Shown here: positions 37,532 to 45,729 of the stretch, piece by piece | Layout of the letters: every line of letters begins with the position of its first letter | Numbering within the stretch: position 1 is the first letter of the stretch | DNA from: Terriglobia bacterium | GTDB taxonomy: Bacteria > Acidobacteriota > Terriglobia > JAIQFV01 | Length of the DNA: 64,000 bases | Direction of reading: 5' to 3' | NCBI GenBank assembly: GCA_020072965.1 | Contig: JAIQFY010000022.1 | Location: 20,793 to 84,792, forward strand | Notes under the pieces: model-generated | Database searches by the model: none | Seen by the model: the letters and a program-made list of their open reading frames with translations, nothing else | What the model was told of the DNA's origin: nothing | Position numbers and translations under genes: made by a program

Positions 37532-38533
37532 ATGCCGGAATTTAGAAAGGATCCCGTGACAGGGCGATGGGTTATCATCGCCACCGAGCGCTCGAAGCGG
37601 CCGACTGACTTTGTCCGCGAAGCCGTGGAAATCAAAGGGGCAAACAACTGCCCGTTCTGCCCTGGGAATGAAACCAAGACCCCACCGGAAGTCCTGGCCT
37701 ACCGGTCGAATGGGAGTGCGCCGAATTCCGCCGGCTGGAGACTCCGGGTTGTGCCTAACAAATTTCCAGTCCTTGGCATTGAAGGAGAACTCAACAAACA
37801 GGGCGAGGGGTTGTTCGATAAAATGAACGGCATTGGAGCCCATGAGGTCATCATCGAGACACCGGGGCACGATAAAACATTCGCGTCGATGACCGAAAAG
37901 GAAATTGAAGATGTTTTGTGGTCGTTTCGCGATCGGATGCTGGACTTGAAGAAGGACCGTCGATTTCGCTATATCCTGATTTTTAAGAACCACGGAGCGG
38001 CGGCAGGAGCCTCGCTGGAACATACTCACTCCCAACTGATCGCTTTGCCAATCGTACCCAAACGCGTGCGCGAGGAGGTCGACGGCGCAAGGAAATATTT
38101 CGAGCTCAAAGAACGATGTGTCTATTGCGACATTATTCACCAGGAACGCGAACACGGAGTTCGTATTATCCTTGAGAACAAGGATTTTGTGATAACATCC
38201 CCTTACGCGCCGCGATTCCCGTTTGAAGCGCATATCCTTCCGAAGGTCCATGATTCCTGTTTCGAAGAAGCACAAAGCTATGAATATGAAAGCCTGGCGA
38301 AGATTACTAGGGAATTGGTCGCCCGAATGGAAAAGGTCCTGGAGCGTCCGGCATACAACCTGATGATCCACACCTCTCCCTTTGGGGAAGAACGGAATGA
38401 TTTCTATCACTGGCATATTGAGTTCATGCCGAAACTCACCAAGGTGGCGGGTTTTGAGTGGGGAACCGGGTTCTATATTAATCCAACACCGCCCGAAGAG
38501 GCCGCCAAGTTTCTGCGAGATGCAGCGGTTTAA
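37532..38533 (+). CDS. galT: Galactose-1-phosphate uridylyltransferase
   Basis: Leloir pathway HIT-superfamily enzyme, 333 aa, exchanging UDP-glucose and Gal-1-P. The N-terminal start PEFRKDPVTGRWVII and zinc-site CPFCPGNE are typical. The active-site His-x-His-x-Gln is ASLEHTHSQ (usually HPHGQ). A second Cys pair CVYCDIIHQE follows, and the C-terminal FGEERNDFYHWHIEFMP holds further zinc and substrate His residues. It may use other nucleotide sugars, since such short GalT-like proteins also act as phosphorylases. galK and galE are not in the window. Confidence 0.93.
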   Translation: MPEFRKDPVTGRWVIIATERSKRPTDFVREAVEIKGANNCPFCPGNETKTPPEVLAYRSNGSAPNSAGWRLRVVPNKFPVLGIEGELNKQGEGLFDKMNGIGAHEVIIETPGHDKTFASMTEKEIEDVLWSFRDRMLDLKKDRRFRYILIFKNHGAAAGASLEHTHSQLIALPIVPKRVREEVDGARKYFELKERCVYCDIIHQEREHGVRIILENKDFVITSPYAPRFPFEAHILPKVHDSCFEEAQSYEYESLAKITRELVARMEKVLERPAYNLMIHTSPFGEERNDFYHWHIEFMPKLTKVAGFEWGTGFYINPTPPEEAAKFLRDAAV

Positions 38534-38672
38534 TTGAATTCGACACATCCTTCAGAGTTCGGGAGGGAGTCAGTGAGACGCCTGCCCGAAATCAAGAGGC
38601 ATTCCACAGCGAACCAAAAATCCGGGATCAGCATTCAGGCCGTCGAACGTTCCATTAGGAGTATCACGTATC

Positions 38673-38701
38673 TTGACAATTCTGAGGGTGCTCACTAGAA
38701 T
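38673..38701 (+). promoter_or_regulatory. Sigma-70 promoter of tRNA-Gly
   Basis: TTGACA (38673-38678) and TAGAAT (38696-38701) with the ideal 17-nt spacer, 60 nt upstream of tRNA-Gly. This is the best promoter in the window. Confidence 0.85.
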
Positions 38702-38761
38702 GGACGCGGACCAGAAAAGCAGCGATAATCGACGGATTCATGGTTCTTTGAGGCGTGTTGG

Positions 38762-38837
<76 letters not shown>

Positions 38838-38932
38838 GATTCCCGCATTGAGTTTAGGCAGGCGACAAAGGAACCGTCAGACTTCTCAGCCTGACATCAA
38901 CTTAAAAGAGAGCTTTTGCGCCTGCCTAATCG
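38838..38932 (+). other. Structured spacer between the two tRNA genes
   Basis: TTAGGCAGGCG (38854-38864) and CGCCTGCCTAA (38919-38929) form a perfect 11-bp stem closing a ~54-nt loop that itself contains AAAAG/CTTTT. A further pair, GCCTGACA in the loop and TGTCAGGC just beyond the terminator at 38933, could form an alternative fold. The arrangement is reminiscent of an attenuator or a small structured RNA. No known family was recognised. Confidence 0.6.
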
Positions 38933-38962
38933 AAAAATGGATTCGAAAGAATCCATTTTTTT
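38933..38962 (+). terminator. Rho-independent terminator between the tRNAs
   Basis: A 12-bp stem (arms 38933-38944 and 38949-38960), perfectly paired, with tetraloop GAAA and a T-tract. It should stop the tRNA-Gly transcript before tRNA-Cys, so tRNA-Cys needs its own promoter or conditional read-through. Confidence 0.9.
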
Positions 38963-38983
38963 GTCAGGCGCCTTTCGGAAACC

Positions 38984-39058
38984 GGCGGCGTAGCCAAGTG
39001 GTAAGGCAGAAGTCTGCAAAACTTCTATTCACCCGTTCGATTCGGGTCGCCGCCTCCA
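38984..39058 (+). tRNA. tRNA-Cys(GCA)
   Basis: 75 nt with acceptor GGCGGCG/CGCCGCC, anticodon stem GAAGT/ACTTC with loop CTGCAAA (anticodon GCA), T-arm ACCCGTTCGATTCGGGT, discriminator T and an encoded CCA. The D-loop GCCAAGTGGTAAGGC is short, as usual for Cys. Confidence 0.96.
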
Positions 39059-39281
39059 TTCAAGACCCTCTTCCAATTACATCTCCCTTACGGGGATTCT
39101 AACCCGCCCGGACCGCTCGGTTTTTTCTTCCTGCGCATACCATCTTCTGATAGATTTCCGTCCTGGACACTATGTGGACCTTTCCTTTTACTGAACCACC
39201 TCACTTGAACTTCGATTCCGAAAAAGGTCATTCACGGAAGGACGTAAGGCGAACTTTGGTTTCAAGGCTGAAAGGACAAAT

Positions 39282-40073
39282 ATGGATCTCGGGATAGCAG
39301 GGAAAAGGGCATTGGTCGCCGCGGCCAGCCATGGCCTGGGGAAGGCTGCGGCCATGGAACTGGCGAGGGAGGGAGCGCGCCTGGTCATCTGTTCGCGCGA
39401 TCAGGCGGCCATCGAGAGTGCGGCAGAGGAGATTCGTGCCGCCACCAACACGGAGGTCTTGCCGGTGGTCGCTGACGTCACACAGGTCCCTGATATTGAA
39501 CGATTGATCGACCATGCCATGGCCCGGTTCGGGGGGATAGATATCCTGGTGACCAACGCCGGAGGCCCTCCGGCCACGACTTTTGCCACAACGCCTCCCG
39601 AAGCCTGGCACACGGCATTCGACTTGACGCTGATGAGCGCAGTGAATCTTTGCCGCGCCCTGGTTCCCCAGATGCGACAACGACAATGGGGGAGAATCAT
39701 CTTTATCACCTCGATCACCGTAAAACAACCCTCCGGGAACTTGTTACTGTCGAACGTGATCCGCACGGCGATCACCGGGCTTTCAAAGAGCCTGTCGAAC
39801 GAATTTGCCACCGATAACGTGTTGGTCAATTCTGTTCTTCCCGGCTATACCTTCACGGAGCGGATGTCGGAACTCTCTGAAGCACAAGCCCAGACGCGAG
39901 GTGTTTCCAAAGACCAGATCATCGCCGAGTGGGTCCAGCAAATCCCCATGCGTCGCCTCGGGAAGCCAGAGGAATTGGGGGCGCTGATTGCGTTTCTGGC
40001 CTCGGAACGCGCCAGCTATATAACGGGGGCGGCGATCCAGGTTGATGGGGGATATATAAAGGGTATTTATTGA
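39282..40073 (+). CDS. SDR-family protein lacking the YxxxK dyad
   Basis: Short-chain dehydrogenase/reductase fold, 263 aa. Cofactor motifs are ALVAAASHGLGKAAA (variant of TGxxxGxG) and VTNAGGPP (NNAG variant). The catalytic region has the Ser (IIFITSITV), but where Tyr-x-x-x-Lys should be the sequence reads LLLSNVIRTAITGLSK, i.e. Ser-x-x-x-Arg. The C-terminal YITGAAIQVDGGYIKGIY is typical of the 3-oxoacyl-reductase-like group. A known divergent SDR subgroup shares this replacement. The ordinary reductase mechanism therefore cannot be assumed. Confidence 0.87.
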   Translation: MDLGIAGKRALVAAASHGLGKAAAMELAREGARLVICSRDQAAIESAAEEIRAATNTEVLPVVADVTQVPDIERLIDHAMARFGGIDILVTNAGGPPATTFATTPPEAWHTAFDLTLMSAVNLCRALVPQMRQRQWGRIIFITSITVKQPSGNLLLSNVIRTAITGLSKSLSNEFATDNVLVNSVLPGYTFTERMSELSEAQAQTRGVSKDQIIAEWVQQIPMRRLGKPEELGALIAFLASERASYITGAAIQVDGGYIKGIY

Positions 40074-40602
40074 ACCTGAGTTCTGCGCCCCCCCCCAGGT
40101 AACGCGCCGTTTTGAATGGCCTTGGTTTTCAGCCCCATTCCTCAATCTTTCTGTAGATTCCCCTGCTGAATAAGCTGCTAAAGCACTTGACTTGGCTGAC
40201 CAAAGAGAGTCAAATGAGGTGAGCCACTGGGAAGGGCCCTTTCGCCGATGAATTTAAGGCTATGAGGGGTGTCCAGCTTCGGGTGACCTGATTCATGTTT
40301 TTCCCATTGGAATTCAACACGATGTAGAATTCCCCTCTCGTGAAAGGCAACTTCCTCCAGATCCATCGAAAGCGATAAGCGGTGTCTAGATTGTGGCTGC
40401 GAGATCCTCAAATTTTGCGTTGACGGCGGTTGTCGCGTGGAAAACTGGTATGCCCGGGCTCATCTAACAAGAGGTGATTCCCGGGGAGTTCTGTTGCAAG
40501 GAATGTAAGTTCTTTTAGCCATACTAATCATCATCGTCATTCGGCCGAGTTGCCGAGGAGAAGTTAATCCTGGCAATTCGGCCTTTTTTTTAGGAGGCCA
40601 TT
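40074..40602. other. 529-nt leader region upstream of the Asp-box protein
   Basis: No convincing gene. Possible structures: CCCGGG-ct-CATCT-aaca-AGGTG-att-CCCGGG at about 40454-40486 and the terminator at 40543. The last part is likely an unusually long 5' untranslated region of the following gene. A short antisense open frame (40178-40411) was judged spurious. Confidence 0.45.
40543..40591 (+). terminator. Intrinsic terminator in the leader of the Asp-box gene
   Basis: GGCCGAGTTGCC and GGCAATTCGGCC form a 12-bp stem (one G-U) with a 17-nt loop, followed by eight T. It ends only 12 nt before the next start codon and is immediately followed by TAGGAGG, the ribosome binding site of 40603. It either ends a small upstream RNA or works as an attenuator. 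Confidence 0.85.
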
Positions 40603-43600
40603 ATGTTCAATCCTATTCAGGCTCAAATTGACAGGCCCATGAGATCCGCGGACATGAAAGGATCGGAGACGAGGTCATACACGATGCTGATTGGCGTTCT
40701 GACTCTTCTCGTTCTCCTCTGGGGGAACCCCCAAGCGTTCCTCATTGCAGGAGTTGATGCTTGGACGAGTAACGGACCGGAAGGCGGATGGATCTATGCC
40801 TTGGCGACCGATCCAACAAACCCGAACACGGTTTACGCAGGATCCTACGGTGGCAGTGTCTTCAAGAGCACCATTGGAGGCGCAACGTGGACCACCGTTA
40901 ACTCAGGACTGGCCTATTCAGGAATTTCCTGTCCTGTTCACGAGCTCTTGGTCGATCCGACCACCCCCACGACTCTATATTTAGGTTCGTACGGTGCAGG
41001 AGTTTTCAAGAGCACGGACGGGGGTTTGAGTTGGAAGGCATCAACCCCTCCTAGCCTCGACCCTTTTATCACGGGGCTCGTTCTCGATCCATCTTCGCCG
41101 AACAAGATTTTTGCAGTCAACAAATCCTCCGTCCTGAAGAGTACCGATGGAGGTTTGACGTGGAGCGCCAAAACGAGCGGCCTCCCTTCCAATCCTTGGC
41201 CCAGCGATCTTGCCCTGGACCCCCACAGCCCAAGTAATCTTTACGTCGGGACGAATCAGGGAGTTTACAAGAGCACTGATGCCGGGGAAACCTGGACCTT
41301 GGCGAACCAGGGAATAACCAGTCTCAACGTAACCGCCCTGGCCGTGGACCAAAGTGCCTCGGGAGTTGTTTACGCCGCGGTTTATGTCATTAACGAAGGT
41401 AAAGGCTATCTTTTCAAGAGCACAGATGCGGGGGCCAATTGGGCGTCTGCAAGCCTCTCTACGAGCTTTGTCACCTCCATAACATGGTCTCAACAGGGAG
41501 TGTATGTAGCGAGCTATGGTGGCGTCTACATGAGTGTGACGGGAGGCCCAGACTGGAATCAGGTCTGCACCGACTTCGTTAACACCGTAGCAGTGGACTC
41601 CGCAGGATCCATCTATGCTGCAACACAGAGCCTGGGAGTCATGAAGAGCACCAATCATGGGAATAATTGGAACTACATGAATTCCAACCTGTACGGTCAC
41701 AGCATCACAAGCATCGCAATCGACACTCTTGGAACACCTTATGCAGTTTCACGTACTAATGGGATGTTCAAAGGAACGGGCGACGGCAACTGGTCCCATC
41801 TGAGTAACTTCACCCAAATCAATGGTACCTTAGTCGCAATTCATCCAGTTCTTCCCGCTGTCTTATATGCCGGAACCAGTGACTCCATTTACAAAAGCAC
41901 GGACGCAGGATTGACGTGGAATCGTTCCAACAGCGGCCTACCGGCCATAAGCATCTCTGTTCTGACCATCGACCCCGCCACTCCCAACGTGCTTTATCTC
42001 GGGACGACGGCCTCGGGGTTATTCAAAAGTACAGATGGTGCAACTAATTGGAGCGCCGCAAATACGGGCCTGCCGAACAATAGCTACATCCGAAGCGTGG
42101 CTGTAGATCCAACCAACCATAACATTGTTTATCTCAGTACGAACGCCTTTGCCCTTTACAAGAGCAGCGACGGCGGAGCAACCTGGAATACGATGACCTA
42201 TAGTAAGCTTTATGTGGTGATCACGATTGTCATCGACCCGACCTCATCCAGTACCCTCTATATCGGGGGGCATGGCGGATTGGAGAAATCGATCAACAGT
42301 GGTGTCAGCTGGAGCAAAATCACAACAGGCTTGACCGACGATTATATGGCGTCCTTGGTGATTGACCCCATGGTTCCCTCCACGCTTTATGTCGGAACTT
42401 ACGGAGGGGTTTTCAAAAGCACCAACGGCGGCACCACGTGGACCTCGATGAGTGCGGGACTCGCCAACCTGCAAGTCAATGGGATGGTCCTCGATCCCTT
42501 GAACCCAGGGACAATCTATGCCGCGACGCAATCGGGTGTGTTTGTCTTCTCTTCCTCCGCGGGACCTCATGCCCAAGTGGCCTTGTCGCTTCCCGGCGGC
42601 GGTGCTGTTTCATCGATTACGGGGGGCAACGGCGCCCTGCAGCACGCCGGCTATGCCGCCCTGACGGTCAACAGTGGGACAGACCCTTACGGGACGGCTG
42701 TTTTCAGTTTTGTACAGAATGGGACCGTGGTGAGTGAAGTTGGTGTCCCAGCATCGCCGCCAACGAGAAATGCGCGGTTCTTCATCGATTATCGGACAAA
42801 TGTCCCAGGCAAATCGGACGCCGAGAACGCCGGGGTTCTCAACATCAATACTGGATTCGCCGCCGTGAACCAGGGAGCGTCAACTGCCACTCTGACGCTA
42901 ACACTCCGAGATCCCAACGGACAAGCTCTGACGGTGGGCAGTGTAACTGTTGATCCCCACTCTCATGTCGCCAAGTTCATTGATCAGCTGGGATTGAATC
43001 TGCCTTCCGGCTTTACGACCGGTTCATTGGAAGTGGCCAGCAATCTCCCCATCTCAATTCTGGCCCTTCGGTTGACCACAAACCAGCGGAATGAAACCTT
43101 GCTGACGACAACACCCATCGCCGATCTGACACAGCCTGCGCCTGTCGGGTCGCTTTTCTTTCCTCAAATGGCCGATGGCGGCGGGTACCGAACGACGATC
43201 ATGTTGTTGAACACCTCCAGCAGTGCGGTGAGTGGCAAGATCTACTTCTATGATGACGGTGGACTCCCGAGGGAGGTTCACCTCACGACCGGCCCTTCCG
43301 GTTCGAGGATCCCCTATGCGATACCTCCGGGAGGAGTTTATGTGGGGGTGACGGATGGATCCAACCCAGTTGTCGGCGCGGGGTCAGTGCAAGTCGTTCC
43401 TGATGAAGGAAGCTCCACGCCTATCGGGTCAGGACTCTTTAGTCTCACTCAGAACGGGAATCTAGTCACGGAATCCGGCGTCCCCTCGGCGGCCCCTACA
43501 ACCCATGCCCGCATTTACGTCGACACATCAGGAGGTCATGGAACCGGATTCGCTGTGGCCGCTCCTGACACCACAGGATTCCATGTCACGCTAAAAGCGT

Positions 43601-43983
43601 ATCAACTGGATGGAGTAAATGGGGCCGGAGCCGGTCCCGCAGATCTGCTCTTGGCCAGTTTAGGGCACGCCGCCAAGTTCGTTGGACAATTGATCTCGGG
43701 ATTGCCGGATGGATTCACAGGAGTCCTGGACATATCGGCAGCCTCCCCATTTGTGGCATTGACCCTGAGGTCGTTCACCAACTCACGGGGCGATTTCCTG
43801 TTGACGACCTTTCCGATTGCAGACATGAACAAACCGGCGCCTGCTCCTCTCATCTTTCCCCAGATTGTGGATGGAGGGGGATATCAAACGCAGTTCATCC
43901 TCTTGAATTCCAGCGGGGCCGGCTCAAGTACAACGCTCAACTTTTATGGGGATAACGGGACGCCCCTTCCCGTGGGGAAATAG
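40603..43983 (+). CDS. Large secreted Asp-box/VPS10-like beta-propeller protein with C-terminal repeat module
   Basis: 1126 aa. A hydrophobic signal (LIGVLTLLVLLWG, residues ~28-47) is followed by ~600 residues with about 13 Asp-box motifs (e.g. FKSTDGGLSW, YKSTDAGLTW, FKSTNGGTTW), which form one or two BNR/VPS10-type propellers. From about residue 660 a beta-rich module begins (PYGTAVFSFVQNG, FPQMADGGGYRTT), is nearly repeated (ESGVPSAAPTTHARIYVD), and stops in mid-repeat at GTPLPVGK. The same module occurs in 53450-56704 and, shorter, in 61919-62893. The start follows TAGGAGG exactly. Probably a cell-surface carbohydrate-binding or glycosidase-like protein; no catalytic site is seen. Confidence 0.9.
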   Translation: MFNPIQAQIDRPMRSADMKGSETRSYTMLIGVLTLLVLLWGNPQAFLIAGVDAWTSNGPEGGWIYALATDPTNPNTVYAGSYGGSVFKSTIGGATWTTVNSGLAYSGISCPVHELLVDPTTPTTLYLGSYGAGVFKSTDGGLSWKASTPPSLDPFITGLVLDPSSPNKIFAVNKSSVLKSTDGGLTWSAKTSGLPSNPWPSDLALDPHSPSNLYVGTNQGVYKSTDAGETWTLANQGITSLNVTALAVDQSASGVVYAAVYVINEGKGYLFKSTDAGANWASASLSTSFVTSITWSQQGVYVASYGGVYMSVTGGPDWNQVCTDFVNTVAVDSAGSIYAATQSLGVMKSTNHGNNWNYMNSNLYGHSITSIAIDTLGTPYAVSRTNGMFKGTGDGNWSHLSNFTQINGTLVAIHPVLPAVLYAGTSDSIYKSTDAGLTWNRSNSGLPAISISVLTIDPATPNVLYLGTTASGLFKSTDGATNWSAANTGLPNNSYIRSVAVDPTNHNIVYLSTNAFALYKSSDGGATWNTMTYSKLYVVITIVIDPTSSSTLYIGGHGGLEKSINSGVSWSKITTGLTDDYMASLVIDPMVPSTLYVGTYGGVFKSTNGGTTWTSMSAGLANLQVNGMVLDPLNPGTIYAATQSGVFVFSSSAGPHAQVALSLPGGGAVSSITGGNGALQHAGYAALTVNSGTDPYGTAVFSFVQNGTVVSEVGVPASPPTRNARFFIDYRTNVPGKSDAENAGVLNINTGFAAVNQGASTATLTLTLRDPNGQALTVGSVTVDPHSHVAKFIDQLGLNLPSGFTTGSLEVASNLPISILALRLTTNQRNETLLTTTPIADLTQPAPVGSLFFPQMADGGGYRTTIMLLNTSSSAVSGKIYFYDDGGLPREVHLTTGPSGSRIPYAIPPGGVYVGVTDGSNPVVGAGSVQVVPDEGSSTPIGSGLFSLTQNGNLVTESGVPSAAPTTHARIYVDTSGGHGTGFAVAAPDTTGFHVTLKAYQLDGVNGAGAGPADLLLASLGHAAKFVGQLISGLPDGFTGVLDISAASPFVALTLRSFTNSRGDFLLTTFPIADMNKPAPAPLIFPQIVDGGGYQTQFILLNSSGAGSSTTLNFYGDNGTPLPVGK

Positions 43984-44045
43984 GAGGACTCAAGGATAAG
44001 GGTCATCCGGAATTTGTGTGCGCTCGATAAGGGATTGCGTGTCCT

Positions 44046-44092
44046 CGTGCCCTGCAAGGGCACTCTTCAAAAGCCCAGGGCATCGCCCTGGG
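44046..44092 (+). repeat. REP-like two-hairpin element, left copy
   Basis: 47 nt: hairpin TGCCCT-GCA-AGGGCA, linker TCTTCAAAAG, hairpin CCCAGGGC-ATC-GCCCTGGG. An inverted copy differing at 2 of 47 positions lies at 44820-44866, on the other side of the transposase pseudogene. A further hairpin of the first type (TTGCCC-tgtag-GGGCAA) follows at 44119-44135. Confidence 0.9.
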
Positions 44093-44264
44093 ACCGATAG
44101 TCATTATATATTCTTGACTTGCCCTGTAGGGGCAATCTCGTGGTGACGGGGCCGGCGATCCTAAAAATCTCCATGCCCCGGGTATGGGCCCGAATGGCGG
44201 ATGGTGCTATCCTCTTCCTCCAAGCTGGAACGTGTTTTCTAGCCCTCCCCCCGAGACCAATCGC

Positions 44265-44716
44265 ATGGCACAATCACTCGCACAAATCCTGCTCCATCTC
44301 GTGTTCTCCACCCAATCCCGATACAAGTTCTTGGCGGAATACGACATCCGCAAAGAGATGCTCGCCTATCTCACCACGGTGTTCCGAACTTATAAGTCGC
44401 CGTCTCTCGAGGTGGGCCCGCCGATCATATCCATGCCTTGTGTTCGCTTTCGAAGGCCCTCTCGGTCGCCAAACTGATCGAGGACGTCAAGAAGGCCTCC
44501 ACGAAATGGATCAAGACGAAGGGCGGCCTCTCTACCAAGTTTCATTGGCAAAGCGGGTTCGGGGCGTTTTCGGTGAGCCCCTCGCAGGTGGCGGCCGTCC
44601 GACGCTATATTCGAAACCAGGAGCAACATCATCGGCGGGTCACGTTTCAAGAGGAATTTCGACGAATTCTTAAGCAACACGGGGTCGACTACAATGAACG
44701 GTATTTGTGGGACTGA
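44265..44716 (+). pseudogene. IS200-like (HUH, Y1) transposase, frameshifted
   Basis: About 150-aa transposase of the IS200/REP-associated type. It begins MAQSLAQILLHLVFSTQSRYK. The HUH metal site is DHIHALCSLSK, and the catalytic Tyr motif is RYIRNQEQHHRRVTFQ, followed by EEFRRILKQHGVDYNERYLWD. The two halves lie in different frames: the first frame ends soon after GPPIISMPC, while the HUH half continues in the +1 frame. One base is missing between about 44411 and 44424, directly before the HUH motif; the total of 452 nt is one short of 453. It is therefore inactive unless translated by programmed frameshifting or repaired. Confidence 0.88.
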
Positions 44717-44819
44717 GGAGTTTTAACCAATCACGTCCCTGGTCCTCGAAGGGTCTTTCCTCACCGGTGAATTTAGAAAACCCGCCGAGGCAGGTTCGGG
44801 TGGCCGATGGGAGTGTCGC

Positions 44820-44866
44820 CCCAGGGCGATGCCCTGGGCTTTTGAAGATTGCCCTTTCAGGGCACG
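44820..44866 (-). repeat. REP-like two-hairpin element, right inverted copy
   Basis: The reverse complement matches the left copy (44046-44092) at 45 of 47 positions. Another palindrome, AGCCC-CTGC-GGGCT with a following T-rich run, lies at 44896-44920. The two copies bracket the transposase pseudogene as inverted repeats. Confidence 0.9.
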
Positions 44867-45095
44867 GGACCAGTCACCCTGGGTGTTGGGAATCTAGCCC
44901 CTGCGGGCTCGGCGTTTTTGGAGCTTGCTCCCCGAACCCGCCGTGCACCGGTTCGCTTTTTGCGCACACCCCTTCCGGAAGCACCGAGAATAAAGACATC
45001 GTTTAGTGGCGTCCTTCTATACTCTGGATCTCCGAGGATTTGCCATTCTCAGGGAGGGAATGGTGCGTGAGGCTCATTTCTGGAAGGATTACCCT
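44867..45095. other. Non-coding stretch between the REP copy and queD
   Basis: No gene. It contains palindromes AGCCC-CTGC-GGGCT (44896-44909) and GGAGCTTGCTCC (~44920-44931). It belongs to the REP cluster at its left end; nothing else is recognised. Confidence 0.4.
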
Positions 45096-45542
45096 TTATG
45101 GCTTTGAATAGGCGACCGCTTCTCCCGCCACCTCGTGCTTCGACTGGCTGTAGGACGCATAGGAAGTAAATCCCTCCCAGAGGCGGACCTCACTCACCGG
45201 AAATCCTTTGGAGGCGGCGAATTCATAAATCAAACGCGCCAAACTCTCGGCGGTCGGATTCGTGTTGAGGAGAAACATGGGCTCATGTAACTCGCCCAGA
45301 ACCTTCACAAGCGGGTCGTCTTTGTGCAGCACCATTTTGTGATCGATTTTCTCGTCGATCCAGCCTTGAATCGTTCCCTTGATCTCTCCAAAGTCAACCA
45401 CCATGTGACGTTCGTCCAGACTGGAAAGCGTCAACTCCACTTCCACTTTGGAGTTGTGACCATGGGGATGCATGCAAATGCCCTGGTAGTTCAAGAGCCG
45501 ATGGCCGTAACAGAAGCGAAGCTCCTTGGTGACCTTGTACAT
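45096..45542 (-). CDS. queD: QueD/PTPS-family 6-carboxytetrahydropterin synthase-like protein
   Basis: 148 aa. Zinc His residues are seen at GHRLLNYQ and HPHGHNSKVEV, with the catalytic Cys in GICMHPHG. The second catalytic region is DHKMVLHKDDP, and the late Glu is in LWEGFTSYA. It makes carboxytetrahydropterin for queuosine or, in related families, dihydroneopterin-derived pterins. The gene after it upstream (45730-46464) is a pteridine-reductase-like SDR. GGAGGAATCC precedes the ATG. Confidence 0.87.
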   Translation of the reverse strand: MYKVTKELRFCYGHRLLNYQGICMHPHGHNSKVEVELTLSSLDERHMVVDFGEIKGTIQGWIDEKIDHKMVLHKDDPLVKVLGELHEPMFLLNTNPTAESLARLIYEFAASKGFPVSEVRLWEGFTSYASYSQSKHEVAGEAVAYSKP

Positions 45543-45591
45543 GGATGGATTCCTCCAAATGGTTCCATTGGGTGAACGAAGTCGGATGTCA

Positions 45592-45683
45592 GAGGTCGGA
45601 AGTCAGATACCCGAATTAGGAAGCCAGAGGCCAGAGGCCGGAAGTCGGAAAGCAACGGGGTGATTTATCTGACTTCCGACCTC
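45592..45683. repeat. Long hairpin of the degenerate AAGTC repeat family
   Basis: Two 18-nt arms, 45592-45609 and 45666-45683, are perfectly complementary (GAGGTCGGAAGTCAGATA). The words 'gtcggaagtc' extend over 45581-45706. It separates queD from the SDR gene by 187 nt and belongs to the same family as 15571-15712 and 22165-22200. Confidence 0.75.
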
Positions 45684-45729
45684 CGACTTCTGACTTCTTT
45701 CCTTCCGGCACCCGACAACTGCCCCTGCT

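Noticed and set aside
37487..38548. A 353-codon open frame on the minus strand
   Set aside because: It is exactly antisense to galT, whose motifs are intact; no family was recognised in the antisense translation.
40178..40411. A 77-codon minus-strand frame in the leader of the Asp-box gene
   Set aside because: No ribosome binding site or family; probably chance.
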